Below, one piece after another: positions 28,493-35,963 of a stretch of DNA of 38,534 nucleotides. The translations under genes and the position numbers were made by a program. This DNA comes from Streptomyces sp. CC53. GTDB lineage: Bacteria > Actinomycetota > Actinomycetes > Streptomycetales > Streptomycetaceae. The notes under the pieces are model-generated. The model was not told the DNA's origin. It saw only the letters and a program-made list of their open reading frames with translations, and ran no database searches. Location of the stretch: positions 1-38,534 of the forward strand of contig NZ_MKXB01000112.1 in the NCBI RefSeq assembly GCF_001865245.1, in the 5' to 3' direction. Position 1 is the first letter of the stretch, and each line of letters starts with the position of its first letter.

Positions 28493-29151
28493 TGGGCGGG
28501 CCTTCCCGCAAACGGTACGAGCACGTCACGTACCGGCAGCACCGGCTTAACACGGCTCCGGCACCTTTGAGTTGTCGGCGTCACGGACTTCCGGAGCGGC
28601 TCCCGGGCCTCCGTCACGACGCCGCCGGACGCGGAGACCGGCCCTGACCCGGGCCCGTGTCCCCCGCGGGGACCGCCGTCGTCCCGCCCCCCGGAACCGG
28701 GGGTGCGGCGGTCCCCGCACGATCCGCTTCCCGCCTCCTGCCCGCCGGGCGGATGCCGTCCACGCCGGGCGCCCCGCCGGGACCGGCAGCAGGGCTGCCC
28801 CCTGGCGTGGGCGCGCCTCCCGCCACGCCGACCGCCCGTCCCGCGCCCCGGCGGCCCGTCCGCCCTCCGGCCCGGGGCGGTCCGCGGCCACGCGCGCCGC
28901 GACCGGCCGCCCCGACCGGCCCCTGTTCCGCCGCGGTTCACAGGACGCGCCGCGGGCCGCCCCCGGTCGGCCACCCCGTTCGGTCGCCGCTCCCGCCGCA
29001 CCGGCACGCACGCCCTGGCGTCCCGGCCTGCTCCGCCGACGGCGGCCACGGGCTCTCCGGAGCCGTGCCGTGCGGGCCCGGCTGCATAGGTGCATGCAGA
29101 GGCGTGGGAATCTGAATAGTGCGTGCGGCGGTGACGGAGAAGGGGAGCATC
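28493..29151 (+). other. Long region without a supported gene upstream of the RpiR regulator
   Basis: About 660 bp. All frames give Arg/Pro/Gly-rich peptides without family resemblance. A relatively AT-rich patch lies at 28540-28575, then very GC-rich sequence to about 29080. TGCATAG (29083), TGCATGC (29091) and TGAATAG (29113) precede the regulator. A decayed gene cannot be excluded. Confidence 0.45.
29083..29119 (+). promoter_or_regulatory. Heptamer repeats upstream of the RpiR regulator
   Basis: TGCATAG (29083-29089), TGCATGC (29091-29097) and TGAATAG (29113-29119) lie 33-69 bp before the start. TGAATAG is identical to the half-site of the hutU operator. An autoregulatory site is suggested; spacing and symmetry differ from the hut site. 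Confidence 0.4.
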
Positions 29152-30000
29152 ATGAACGACGGTCCGGGAGCCCGGCTGCAAGCGCTGTTCGAGGGCCACC
29201 GGCTGACGCCGACCCAGCGGCGTATCGCCCACTGGATGGTGCGGCGCGCCGCCGACGTGCCGTTCCTGTCGAGCGTGGAGCTCGCCGAGCTGGCCGGCGT
29301 CAGCCAGCCGTCCGTCACCCGCTTCGCGGTGGCGCTCGGCTTCGACGGGTACCCCGCCCTGCGCAGGTACCTGCGGGAGGAGGCCGCGCCGGGCGGGTCC
29401 GGGGCCGCCGCGGGCGACGGCGACGAGGGCAACGCGTACCAGAAGGCGGTCCGCGCCGAGATCGCGAACCTGCGCCACCTCGCCGACCTGCTCGCCGACC
29501 CCGAGCCGGTCGAGCGGGCCGGGCGGCTGCTGGCCTCCTCGCGACCCCTGCCCGTCCTCGGGCTGCGGGCGTCGTCACCGCAGGCAGGGGGCTTCGCCTA
29601 CTTCGCCGCGAAGGTGCACCCGGACGTGCGGCTTCTCGACGAGGGCGGTTCGATGCTCACCGACCGCATCGACGCCGCCGTACGGGCCGGGGCGTCCGCG
29701 CTGCTCTGCTTCGCGCTGCCCCGGCATCCGCGCGAGGTCGTCGACGCCCTCGCGTACGCCAAGGGGGCCGGGCTGACCACGGTCACCGTCGCCGACTCGG
29801 CGTTCGCGCCCGTGGCCGCGCACAGCGACCTGCTGCTGCCCGCGGCCGTCGGTACGGCGCTCGCCTTCGACACGGCCTGCGCCCCCATGCTGCTGGGCCG
29901 GGTGTTGCTGGAGTCGATGTGCGACGGGCTGCCGGAGGCGCAGGCCCGGTTGGAGGAGTTCGACGCGCGGGCGGCGGCCCGGGGACTGTTCGTCGAGTAG
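29152..30000 (+). CDS. MurR/RpiR family transcriptional regulator (HTH plus SIS domain)
   Basis: 282 residues. The N-terminal HTH_6 domain (about 5-80) runs LQALFEGHRLTPTQRRIAHWM, then LSSVELAELAGVSQPSVTRFAVALGFDGYPALRRYL. The C-terminal SIS domain (about 115-265) has VLGLRASSPQAGGFAYFAAK, the second phosphosugar-like loop ALLCFALPRHPREVVDALAYAK and VTVADSAFAPVAAHSDLLLP. SIS domains in this family usually sense a sugar phosphate, but some RpiR proteins control amino-acid or purine catabolism. The ATG at 29152 has AGGGGAG about 5 nt upstream. The shared TGAATAG heptamer makes the hut cluster a candidate target, although five genes lie between. Confidence 0.88.
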   Translation: MNDGPGARLQALFEGHRLTPTQRRIAHWMVRRAADVPFLSSVELAELAGVSQPSVTRFAVALGFDGYPALRRYLREEAAPGGSGAAAGDGDEGNAYQKAVRAEIANLRHLADLLADPEPVERAGRLLASSRPLPVLGLRASSPQAGGFAYFAAKVHPDVRLLDEGGSMLTDRIDAAVRAGASALLCFALPRHPREVVDALAYAKGAGLTTVTVADSAFAPVAAHSDLLLPAAVGTALAFDTACAPMLLGRVLLESMCDGLPEAQARLEEFDARAAARGLFVE

Positions 30001-30089
30001 CGGCCTTCTCAGGGGACTCTCACCGAACGCGGGTAACCTTCCGCCGCCGAGACGTACGGAAACCGGACAACCGGACAGGAGGCGGAGCA

Positions 30090-30656
30090 GTGGCGCGCGA
30101 ACGGCAGGCGCTGGCGAGAGTGGCCGTGGTGGTACGGGCGGGGGCGGCGCCCCTGGTGTGGTCGGGGCTGCTGGGGGCGGCCGCCGGGGCGCTGCTGCCC
30201 GGCGTGACCGGGCGGCGCATCGGTTTGCTGACCGGGCTGTTGCTCTTCCTCGTCGCGGCGGCCGTCGTGCCCCTCGTGCGGCGCGGACGGTACCTGCGGC
30301 TGGCGGAGGGGGCCGGGCGGGCCGCCCGCGCCGACATCCTCCAGGACCGTGCCGTGACCCTGCGGAACTGGCGGCGGGGCCGGCGCTGGTGGCTGCTGCT
30401 CGCCCTGCCCGCCGCGGTGGCGTCCTCCCTCGCCGTGCCGGGCGCCGTCGGCCTGCTGCTGGCCGGGCTGGGCACCGGGCTGTGGCTGAAGGCGCTGTGG
30501 CTCGGGCGGCGGGAGAGCGCCGCCGAGCAGCTGCTGTGGGTGTCGGTGGACCGGCTGACCCGGGGCGGCGCGCCGGTCGGCCCGGGGGTCGAGGAGTTCA
30601 GGGCCACGGGTGTCGCCGCGGGCGACGCCGTACCGGGCGGGGCACGGCGCCGCTGA
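30090..30656 (+). CDS. Hypothetical integral membrane protein
   Basis: 188 residues from GTG, with AGGAGGCGGAG upstream. Four hydrophobic segments are seen: about 17-36, 42-62, 101-120 and 123-140. They form two hairpins split by a basic cytoplasmic stretch (RYLRLAEGAGRAARAD and TLRNWRRGRRWW). A soluble tail ends in GGARRR. No family is recognised. The frame stays open for more than 1 kb upstream, but only the part after this GTG has membrane-protein character. It converges on the roadblock operon with only 12 bp between the stops. Confidence 0.72.
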   Translation: MARERQALARVAVVVRAGAAPLVWSGLLGAAAGALLPGVTGRRIGLLTGLLLFLVAAAVVPLVRRGRYLRLAEGAGRAARADILQDRAVTLRNWRRGRRWWLLLALPAAVASSLAVPGAVGLLLAGLGTGLWLKALWLGRRESAAEQLLWVSVDRLTRGGAPVGPGVEEFRATGVAAGDAVPGGARRR

Positions 30657-30668
30657 GGCCCCTGCTGC

Positions 30669-31043
30669 TCAGACGTCCAGCTCCGCCTCGATCCGCCGCA
30701 GCTGGTGGCGGGCCATGGCCAGGTTGGCGCGGCCCTTGTCCAGTGCCAGGTACAGGAACAGGCCGTTGGTGCCGCGTGCCTTGAGCAGCCGGATCAGGTG
30801 GTACTGGCCGCCGAGGGTGATGAGGATGTCCTCGATCTCGTCCTTGAGGCCCAGCATCTCCATGGTCCGCACCTTGGCGCGGACCACGTCGGTGTTGCCC
30901 GCGGCGGCGACGGTGAGGTCCAGGTCCTTGCCGCCGCCGACCGTGCCGAGGGCCATGCCGCTGGTGTAGTCGACGAGCGCGGCGCCGACCGCCCCGTCTA
31001 TCGCGGTCATGGCTTCCTTGAGGGCGGTCTCCGCGTTGGCCAT
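30669..31043 (-). CDS. Roadblock/LC7 domain protein
   Basis: 124 residues, one roadblock/LC7 (MglB-like) domain: GAVGAALVDYTSGMALGTVGG, then LDLTVAAAGNTDVVRAKVRTMEML and EDILITLGGQYHLIRLL. FLYLALDKGRANLAMARHQLRRIE completes the fold. Family members dimerise and act as activators or platforms for small GTPases; in Streptomyces they are best known as CvnB in conservons. It is the last gene of the minus-strand cluster, 77 bp after the 147-residue roadblock gene, and has a GAAAGGAAG ribosome-binding site before the ATG. No GTPase (CvnD/MglA) gene is in the window. Confidence 0.87.
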   Translation of the reverse strand: MANAETALKEAMTAIDGAVGAALVDYTSGMALGTVGGGKDLDLTVAAAGNTDVVRAKVRTMEMLGLKDEIEDILITLGGQYHLIRLLKARGTNGLFLYLALDKGRANLAMARHQLRRIEAELDV

Positions 31044-31120
31044 GATGGTGCTTCCTTTCGTTCGTGTGCTGGGTGTGCCGGGCGTGCCCGGTGTGCTGGG
31101 GATGCGGTGTTCGGATGGGG

Positions 31121-31564
31121 TCAGGGGGTCTGCGGGGGCGGATCGGGGCGTACGAGGGCGCCGTCCACGAGCTCCCCGATGAGGGCGCCCGACCGGCGTC
31201 CTTCGAGGTGCAGCCGGCCCACGTTCACCTCGGGCTCGGCAAGCAGGGTGAGGATGGCGGCGCCCCCCGCCGCGTACGCGGCGACGTACCCGTGCTCGCC
31301 GCGGAGCAGCAGTTCGCGCAGGCCCCCGACCGCTGCGGCGCCGGCCAGCCCGCGGGCGGCGCCGACGGCGGCGGCGGTGAGCGCGGCGACCGTCTCCGTG
31401 TCGCCGCCGGGGACGTCGTGGGCCAGGACGAAGCCGTCGCAGGCCGCGAGCGCCCCGGTGAGCCGGGGGACCCGCGACCGCAGCCGCCTCAGTTCCCCGA
31501 GGACGTACGGCTCGGCGGACAGCAGTTGGCGCTTCTCGGCGCGCTGCCGCAGGGCGCGCCTCAT
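31121..31564 (-). CDS. Roadblock/LC7 domain protein with basic N-terminus
   Basis: 147 residues. A basic helix (MRRALRQRAEKRQLLSAEPY, about 1-20) leads into a roadblock/LC7 fold: RLTGALAACDGFVLAHDVPGGD, then TETVAALTAAAVGAARGLAG and GGLRELLLRGEHGYVAAYAAGG. AAILTLLAEPEVNVGRLHLEGRR follows. The start ATG at 31564 is 10 bp after the stop of the PATAN-like gene, so the genes are coupled. The in-frame upstream residues overlap that gene and are rejected. The basic N-terminus is not in the other two roadblock proteins and could bind a partner or membrane. Confidence 0.8.
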   Translation of the reverse strand: MRRALRQRAEKRQLLSAEPYVLGELRRLRSRVPRLTGALAACDGFVLAHDVPGGDTETVAALTAAAVGAARGLAGAAAVGGLRELLLRGEHGYVAAYAAGGAAILTLLAEPEVNVGRLHLEGRRSGALIGELVDGALVRPDPPPQTP

Positions 31565-31574
31565 GAGGCGGTGT

Positions 31575-32351
31575 TCACAAGCGTGCCTCCAGAAGGTCTC
31601 GGACCCGGCGGAGCAGGTCGACGTCGGGAGCGGCGACAGGTGGGGCAATGGGGGTGCGGGGGGTGCGGTGTCCCCCGTGCGGGGCGCGCGGGGACGGTAC
31701 GGGTGGGGTCGGTGCGGGCGGGGTCCGCGGTGCGGTGGCCTGGGGGGTCTCCACGAGCCCTGCGGCGGCCAGCCGGCGGACCTCCAGCAGGGTGTGGAAG
31801 GCGGGGCGGCCCAGCGTGTGGGCGAGCTGGGTGGGGGTGTGCCGTCCGTCCGCGCGGGCCAGCAGGGCGCGCCCGCGGACGCCGGCGGTGCGGCCGCGGG
31901 GCATGCGGGCGGGGACGACGGGCGCGGTGTCGACGACCGGGTGGGGCCACACGCGGTCCAGGAGGGCCCGGCGGCGCAGGGTCTCCCGTTCGACGTCGGC
32001 GGCGGAGACCGGGCGGCCGGGTGCCGCGCCGGGGTGGCCGGGTGCGGGGTGCGCGGCGCCGGGCGCCGCGTCGCCGTACCGGAAGCGGGCGGGGCCGCGG
32101 CCGGGCGCCAGGGCGAAGAACGCCGCGTCGTAGAGGGCGCCGAGGCGGCAGATCTCCCACTCGCCCGCCCCGACCGGGGGGCGCGGCGCGGCCGTGCCGA
32201 GGAGGGCGTCGAGGCCGGGGGCGTACGGGCTCTCGGCGTGCACGACGGCCCCGTCGACGAGGTACAGGGTGCCGTGGTCCCGGACGAGCGCCCCGGTCGC
32301 CCGGTCGGCTGCCAGCCGCCGCAGCAGGGGGGAGAGGACGGTCGCCGCCAT
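31575..32351 (-). CDS. PATAN/DUF4388-like plus winged-helix-like protein
   Basis: 258 residues. The N-terminus (about 8-85) fits the PATAN/DUF4388 pattern: RRLAADRATGALVRDHGTLYLVDGAV, followed by VVHAESPYAPGLDALLG. A middle region (about 95-205) is rich in Ala/Arg/Pro. Near 190-230 LLARADGRHTPTQLAHTLGRPAF followed by HTLLEVRRLAAAGLVE looks like a winged helix. A Pro-rich linker and a last helix DVDLLRRVRDLLEARL end it. PATAN domains occur with roadblock proteins in other bacteria, in adventurous motility and two-component contexts. The start overlaps the upstream roadblock stop (TGATG). Domain calls are by eye. Confidence 0.65.
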   Translation of the reverse strand: MAATVLSPLLRRLAADRATGALVRDHGTLYLVDGAVVHAESPYAPGLDALLGTAAPRPPVGAGEWEICRLGALYDAAFFALAPGRGPARFRYGDAAPGAAHPAPGHPGAAPGRPVSAADVERETLRRRALLDRVWPHPVVDTAPVVPARMPRGRTAGVRGRALLARADGRHTPTQLAHTLGRPAFHTLLEVRRLAAAGLVETPQATAPRTPPAPTPPVPSPRAPHGGHRTPRTPIAPPVAAPDVDLLRRVRDLLEARL

Positions 32352-32722
32352 CAGAGCACCAGCCGTTCCGCCAGGTCCCGCAGGCGCAGCCGGGCGAGGG
32401 CGAGGTTGCCGGTGTCCCGGTCGAGCCACAGGTGGAGGAAGAGGCTGCTCTCGAAGTTCGTGACGACGAACCGGAGCACGTGGTAGCCGTTGCCGGACCC
32501 GACGATGACGTCCTCCGCGGGGGCGTCCTGGGCGGCGAAGCACTCGTACTCCGCGGCCGTGCGGGCCAGTTCGGCCGCCTCAGCCGCGCTCCGCCCGTGG
32601 TCGCCGACCGGTGACTCGCCGACCGCGCCCAGGGCGAGTCCGCTGGTCCAGTCGACGAGCGCCGCGCCGCGCGCACCCGGTAGGGTCATCGCCTCCAGCA
32701 GGCATTCGTCAATTCCGGGCAC
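32351..32722 (-). CDS. Roadblock/LC7 domain protein, first gene of the cluster
   Basis: 123 residues. Roadblock fold: GARGAALVDWTSGLALGAVGE, then GRSAAEAAELARTAAEYECF and EDVIVGSGNGYHVLRFVVTNFE. FLHLWLDRDTGNLALARLRLRDLAE ends it. It resembles the 124-residue member at the end of the operon more than the 147-residue one. The GTG start has GGGAGG about 9 nt upstream. Its stop overlaps the next start (TGATG). An MtrA-like box lies 41-57 bp upstream of the start. Its role is unknown; family knowledge suggests control of a GTPase encoded elsewhere. Confidence 0.85.
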   Translation of the reverse strand: MPGIDECLLEAMTLPGARGAALVDWTSGLALGAVGESPVGDHGRSAAEAAELARTAAEYECFAAQDAPAEDVIVGSGNGYHVLRFVVTNFESSLFLHLWLDRDTGNLALARLRLRDLAERLVL

Positions 32723-32762
32723 GCGCGAATCCCTCCCCAGGTGTGCGTCACGAGTGTGTGTC

Positions 32763-32779
32763 GGTGACGGAGAGGTTAC
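32763..32779 (-). promoter_or_regulatory. MtrA-like box upstream of the roadblock operon
   Basis: On the minus strand GTAACC-TCTCC-GTCACC fits the MtrA consensus as I recall it (RTMACV-N5-GTMACV), with half-sites 11 bp apart. It lies 41-57 bp before the first start codon, so it overlaps or adjoins the promoter. Confidence 0.5.
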
Positions 32780-32855
32780 GCAACGTCGAGCCTCATGGAG
32801 GGACTTCGGGCATTTTCCAGTGGAACGTGCCCCCGGCGCGGTAGGGTCCGCCGTC

Positions 32856-34184
32856 CTACTCCGCCAGCAGGGCGTCCCGCTGCCCGCCGCCCGCCTCGGC
32901 GACGACGTCGGAGGGCCGCTGGGGTGCCCGCACGGTCGCGAAGCGCACGGTCCCGTCGGGCCGCACGGCGTAGCCGTACACGCCGGGCCGGGGCAGCGAG
33001 TTGTACCCGTAGTGGTGGGCGAAGTAGTAGGCGCCGGTGTCGAGCGCCGCGACCACGTCGCCGGGTGCGAGCGGGGGCAGCGGCCGCGCCACGGCCAGCA
33101 GGTCCCCGGCGAAGCAGGCGGGGCCCGCCACGTCCTGGTCGACCGGTGGGCCGGTCCGCGGGACGCCCTCGGCGTCGTACACCGCGAGGCGCAGCGGCCA
33201 GGACGCCGGGTCGTAGACCGTCCTCGTCGCCACCTGGACGCCCGCGTGGGTGACCGCGATCGGGCGGGACCCGGACGTCTTGGTGTACTCGACGCGCGCC
33301 AGCAGCGTGCCGTGCTTGGCCAGCAGCGACCTGCCGAACTCGGTGACCAGCCCGTACCGCCCGTCGAACAGCCCCGGCACCTCGGCGGCGAGCAGCCGCG
33401 CGTACTGCCCGTACGTCGGCGACACGGCGTCCGAGGCGAAGTTCACCGGCAGGCCGCCGCCGATGTCGACCGTGTCGACGCGGCGGTCGCCGGCGGCGGC
33501 GTTGATCTCCTCGGCCAGCCCGTACACGGCCCGCACGCCCGCGGCCATCTGCGGCAGGGTGAGCCCCTGCGAGCCGGAGTGCGTGTGGAGGCGGGTCAGC
33601 CAGGGGCGGTCGAGGAAGGCGCGCACGATCCACTCCCGCGCTCCCTCGTCGCGCAGGGCCACCCCGAACTTCGACGTGGCCGTGGCGGTGGACAGCGACC
33701 CGATGGTCCCGGGTCCCACCTGGGCGTTGACGCGCAGGCCGAGCGGGCCGCGCGGGGCGGGACCCGTCGCGAGGAGGGAGTCGAGGCGGGCCAGCTCCTG
33801 CGGGTTGTCGGCGTTGACGGCGACACCGAAGGCGAGGGCCTCGCGCAGTTCGGCGGTGGTCTTGGCGGGGGAGTCCAGGACGGTGCGCTCCGCGGGGACG
33901 CCGGCGGCCCGGGCGAGCGCCAGCTCGCCGGGGCTCGCCGTCTCCGCACCCAGCCCCTCCCGGTGCAGCAGGCGCAGGACGGGCACCAGCGGGCACGCCT
34001 TGACGGCGAAGGCGTGCAGCACGGGCGTGCCGGGCGCGGTCACCGCGGCGAACGCGGCCCGCAGCGCGGCGGCCGAGGCGCGGACGCCGGAGACGTCCAG
34101 GAGGGCGGCGACGGGCGCGGCGTCGGAGAGCAGCGCGTGCGCGACGGCCGCGTGCACGGCCCGGTCGCGGTGGTCGGAGGCCAT
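32856..34184 (-). CDS. Type III PLP-dependent decarboxylase (diaminopimelate decarboxylase-like)
   Basis: 442 residues. The alanine-racemase-fold barrel carries the PLP lysine in HAFAVKACPLV (Lys62). LRVNAQVGPGTIGS, THSGSQG, VDTVDIGGGLPVNFASD and TEFGRSLLAKHG are PLP-phosphate and substrate segments. The C-terminal beta domain has CFAGD with the conserved cysteine and LDTGAYYFAHHYGYNSLPRPG. Family members decarboxylate D,L-diaminopimelate, ornithine, arginine or carboxy-polyamines. A dedicated lysA is expected elsewhere, so this is likely a paralog with another substrate. It diverges from hutU, sharing a 114-bp promoter region with a symmetric operator, which hints at a role tied to histidine or glutamate catabolism. 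ATG at 34184 has a close GGAGGG. Confidence 0.8.
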   Translation of the reverse strand: MASDHRDRAVHAAVAHALLSDAAPVAALLDVSGVRASAAALRAAFAAVTAPGTPVLHAFAVKACPLVPVLRLLHREGLGAETASPGELALARAAGVPAERTVLDSPAKTTAELREALAFGVAVNADNPQELARLDSLLATGPAPRGPLGLRVNAQVGPGTIGSLSTATATSKFGVALRDEGAREWIVRAFLDRPWLTRLHTHSGSQGLTLPQMAAGVRAVYGLAEEINAAAGDRRVDTVDIGGGLPVNFASDAVSPTYGQYARLLAAEVPGLFDGRYGLVTEFGRSLLAKHGTLLARVEYTKTSGSRPIAVTHAGVQVATRTVYDPASWPLRLAVYDAEGVPRTGPPVDQDVAGPACFAGDLLAVARPLPPLAPGDVVAALDTGAYYFAHHYGYNSLPRPGVYGYAVRPDGTVRFATVRAPQRPSDVVAEAGGGQRDALLAE

Positions 34185-34223
34185 GCCCTCCAGCGAAACA
34201 CCCGGCGGGCCGCCGCGCAGCTG

Positions 34224-34260
34224 TTGACTACATCTATTCAGTGCAGCAGGATGTGAATAG
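34224..34260 (+). promoter_or_regulatory. hutU promoter with overlapping inverted-repeat operator
   Basis: -35 TTGACT (34224-34229) and -10 CAGGAT (34247-34252) have a 17-bp spacing. CTATTCA (34234-34240) and TGAATAG (34254-34260) form a perfect inverted repeat with a 13-bp spacer, placing one arm between the hexamers and the other at the start point. That is a classic repressor position. Being symmetric and in a divergent gap, it could also control the decarboxylase gene. Confidence 0.6.
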
Positions 34261-34298
34261 CCCATCGTCAGTCGGACGGTCACGCCAGGAGGCACGCC

Positions 34299-35963
34299 AT
34301 GTCAGGACCCCGCCCGGTACGAGCCCCGCGCGGTACGGAGCTGAGCACCCTGGGATGGCAGCAGGAAGCCGCCCTGCGCATGCTCCAGAACAACCTCGAC
34401 CCCGAGGTCGCGGAGCACCCCGACAAGCTCGTCGTCTACGGCGGCACCGGCAGGGCCGCCCGCGACTGGCGCTCCTTCGACGCGATGGTCCGCACGCTGC
34501 GCACCCTCAAGGCCGACGAGACGATGCTCGTCCAGTCGGGCCGCCCGGTCGGCGTCATGCAGACCCACGAGTGGGCGCCGCGCGTCCTCATCGCCAACTC
34601 GAACCTGGTCGGCGACTGGGCGAACTGGGAGGAGTTCCGCCGCCTGGAGGCCCTCGGCCTCACCATGTACGGGCAGATGACCGCCGGGTCCTGGATCTAC
34701 ATCGGCACCCAGGGCATCCTCCAGGGCACGTACGAGACGTTCGCCGCCGTCGCCGCCAAGAAGTTCGGCGGCACCCTCGCCGGGACCATCACCCTCACCG
34801 CCGGACTCGGCGGCATGGGCGGCGCCCAGCCGCTCGCCGTCACCATGAACGACGGGGTCGCGCTGTGCATCGACTGCGACCCGCGCGCCATCGAGCGCCG
34901 CATCGAGCACCGCTACCTCGACGTGAAGGCCGACAGCCTGGACCACGCCCTCCAGCTCGCCGTGGAGGCGCGCGACGCCCGCCGCCCCCTGTCCATCGGC
35001 GTCCTCGGCAACGCGGCCGAACTGGTGCCGCAGCTCCTCGCCCTGGGCGCGCCGATCGACATCGTCACCGACCAGACCAGCGCCCACGACCCGCTGGCGT
35101 ACCTGCCCGTCGGCACCGCCTTCGAGGACATGGCCGACGCCGCCGCCAAGGACCCGGCCGGGTTCACCACCCGCGCCCGGGAGTCCATGGCCCGGCACGT
35201 CGAGGCGATGGTCGGCTTCATGGACGCCGGTGCCGAGGTCTTCGACTACGGCAACTCCATCCGCGGCGAGGCCCAGCTCGCCGGCTACGAGCGGGCCTTC
35301 GCCTTCCCCGGCTTCGTCCCCGCCTACATCCGCCCCCTGTTCTGCGAGGGCAAGGGCCCCTTCCGCTGGGCGGCCCTCTCCGGCGAGGCGTCCGACATCG
35401 CCAAGACGGACAAGGCGGTCCTCGACCTCTTCCCGGAGAACGAGTCCCTCGCCCGCTGGATCAGGATGGCCGGCGACCGCGTCCACTTCCAGGGCCTGCC
35501 CGCCCGGATCTGCTGGCTCGGCTACGGCGAGCGCGACCGCGCCGGCGAGCGCTTCAACGACATGGTGGCGTCCGGCGAGCTCCAGGCCCCGCTGGCCATC
35601 GGCCGCGACCACCTCGACTGCGGCTCCGTCGCCTCCCCGTACCGCGAGACCGAGGCCATGCTCGACGGCTCCGACGCCATCGCGGACTGGCCGCTGCTGA
35701 ACGCTATGGTCAACGTCGCCTCCGGCGCGTCCTGGGTCTCCCTGCACCACGGCGGCGGCGTCGGCATGGGCCGCTCGATCCACGCGGGCCAGGTCACGGT
35801 CGCCGACGGCACGAAGCTCGCCGGGGAGAAGGTCCGCCGCGTCCTCACCAACGACCCCGGCATGGGCGTCATCCGCCACGTCGACGCCGGCTACGACATC
35901 GCCGAGTCCGTCGCCGGCGAGCGCGGCGTCCGCGTCCCGATGCGGGAGGGCGAGTCCGGATGA
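34299..35963 (+). CDS. hutU: Urocanate hydratase
   Basis: 554 residues, normal length. The enzyme hydrates urocanate to 4-imidazolone-5-propionate, the second step of histidine degradation, using a bound NAD+ as electrophile. Seen are [12 protein letters not shown] near 46, [19 protein letters not shown] (about 165-183), the NAD-fold [10 protein letters not shown], the active-site Cys405 in [12 protein letters not shown] and the C-terminal [24 protein letters not shown] lies about 7 nt before the ATG. Its stop overlaps the next start (ATGA), so it leads the hut operon. hutH and hutI are not in this window; hutI could lie just past the right edge. Confidence 0.97.
   Translation: MSGPRPVRAPRGTELSTLGWQQEAALRMLQNNLDPEVAEHPDKLVVYGGTGRAARDWRSFDAMVRTLRTLKADETMLVQSGRPVGVMQTHEWAPRVLIANSNLVGDWANWEEFRRLEALGLTMYGQMTAGSWIYIGTQGILQGTYETFAAVAAKKFGGTLAGTITLTAGLGGMGGAQPLAVTMNDGVALCIDCDPRAIERRIEHRYLDVKADSLDHALQLAVEARDARRPLSIGVLGNAAELVPQLLALGAPIDIVTDQTSAHDPLAYLPVGTAFEDMADAAAKDPAGFTTRARESMARHVEAMVGFMDAGAEVFDYGNSIRGEAQLAGYERAFAFPGFVPAYIRPLFCEGKGPFRWAALSGEASDIAKTDKAVLDLFPENESLARWIRMAGDRVHFQGLPARICWLGYGERDRAGERFNDMVASGELQAPLAIGRDHLDCGSVASPYRETEAMLDGSDAIADWPLLNAMVNVASGASWVSLHHGGGVGMGRSIHAGQVTVADGTKLAGEKVRRVLTNDPGMGVIRHVDAGYDIAESVAGERGVRVPMREGESG

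Noticed and set aside
28547..29095. Minus-strand 182-residue frame between cbs and the RpiR gene
   Set aside because: Arg/Gly-rich composition, no recognisable motif and no Shine-Dalgarno sequence; not supported as a gene.
28572..30089. Long plus-strand open frame preceding the hypothetical membrane protein
   Set aside because: It crosses the RpiR gene in another frame and is Arg/Pro-rich; only the part after GTG 30090 looks like protein.
34241..35959. Upstream extension of the M20 hydrolase frame
   Set aside because: It is a shadow frame of hutU, with Arg/His/Pro-rich translation; the ATG overlapping the hutU stop is the real start.
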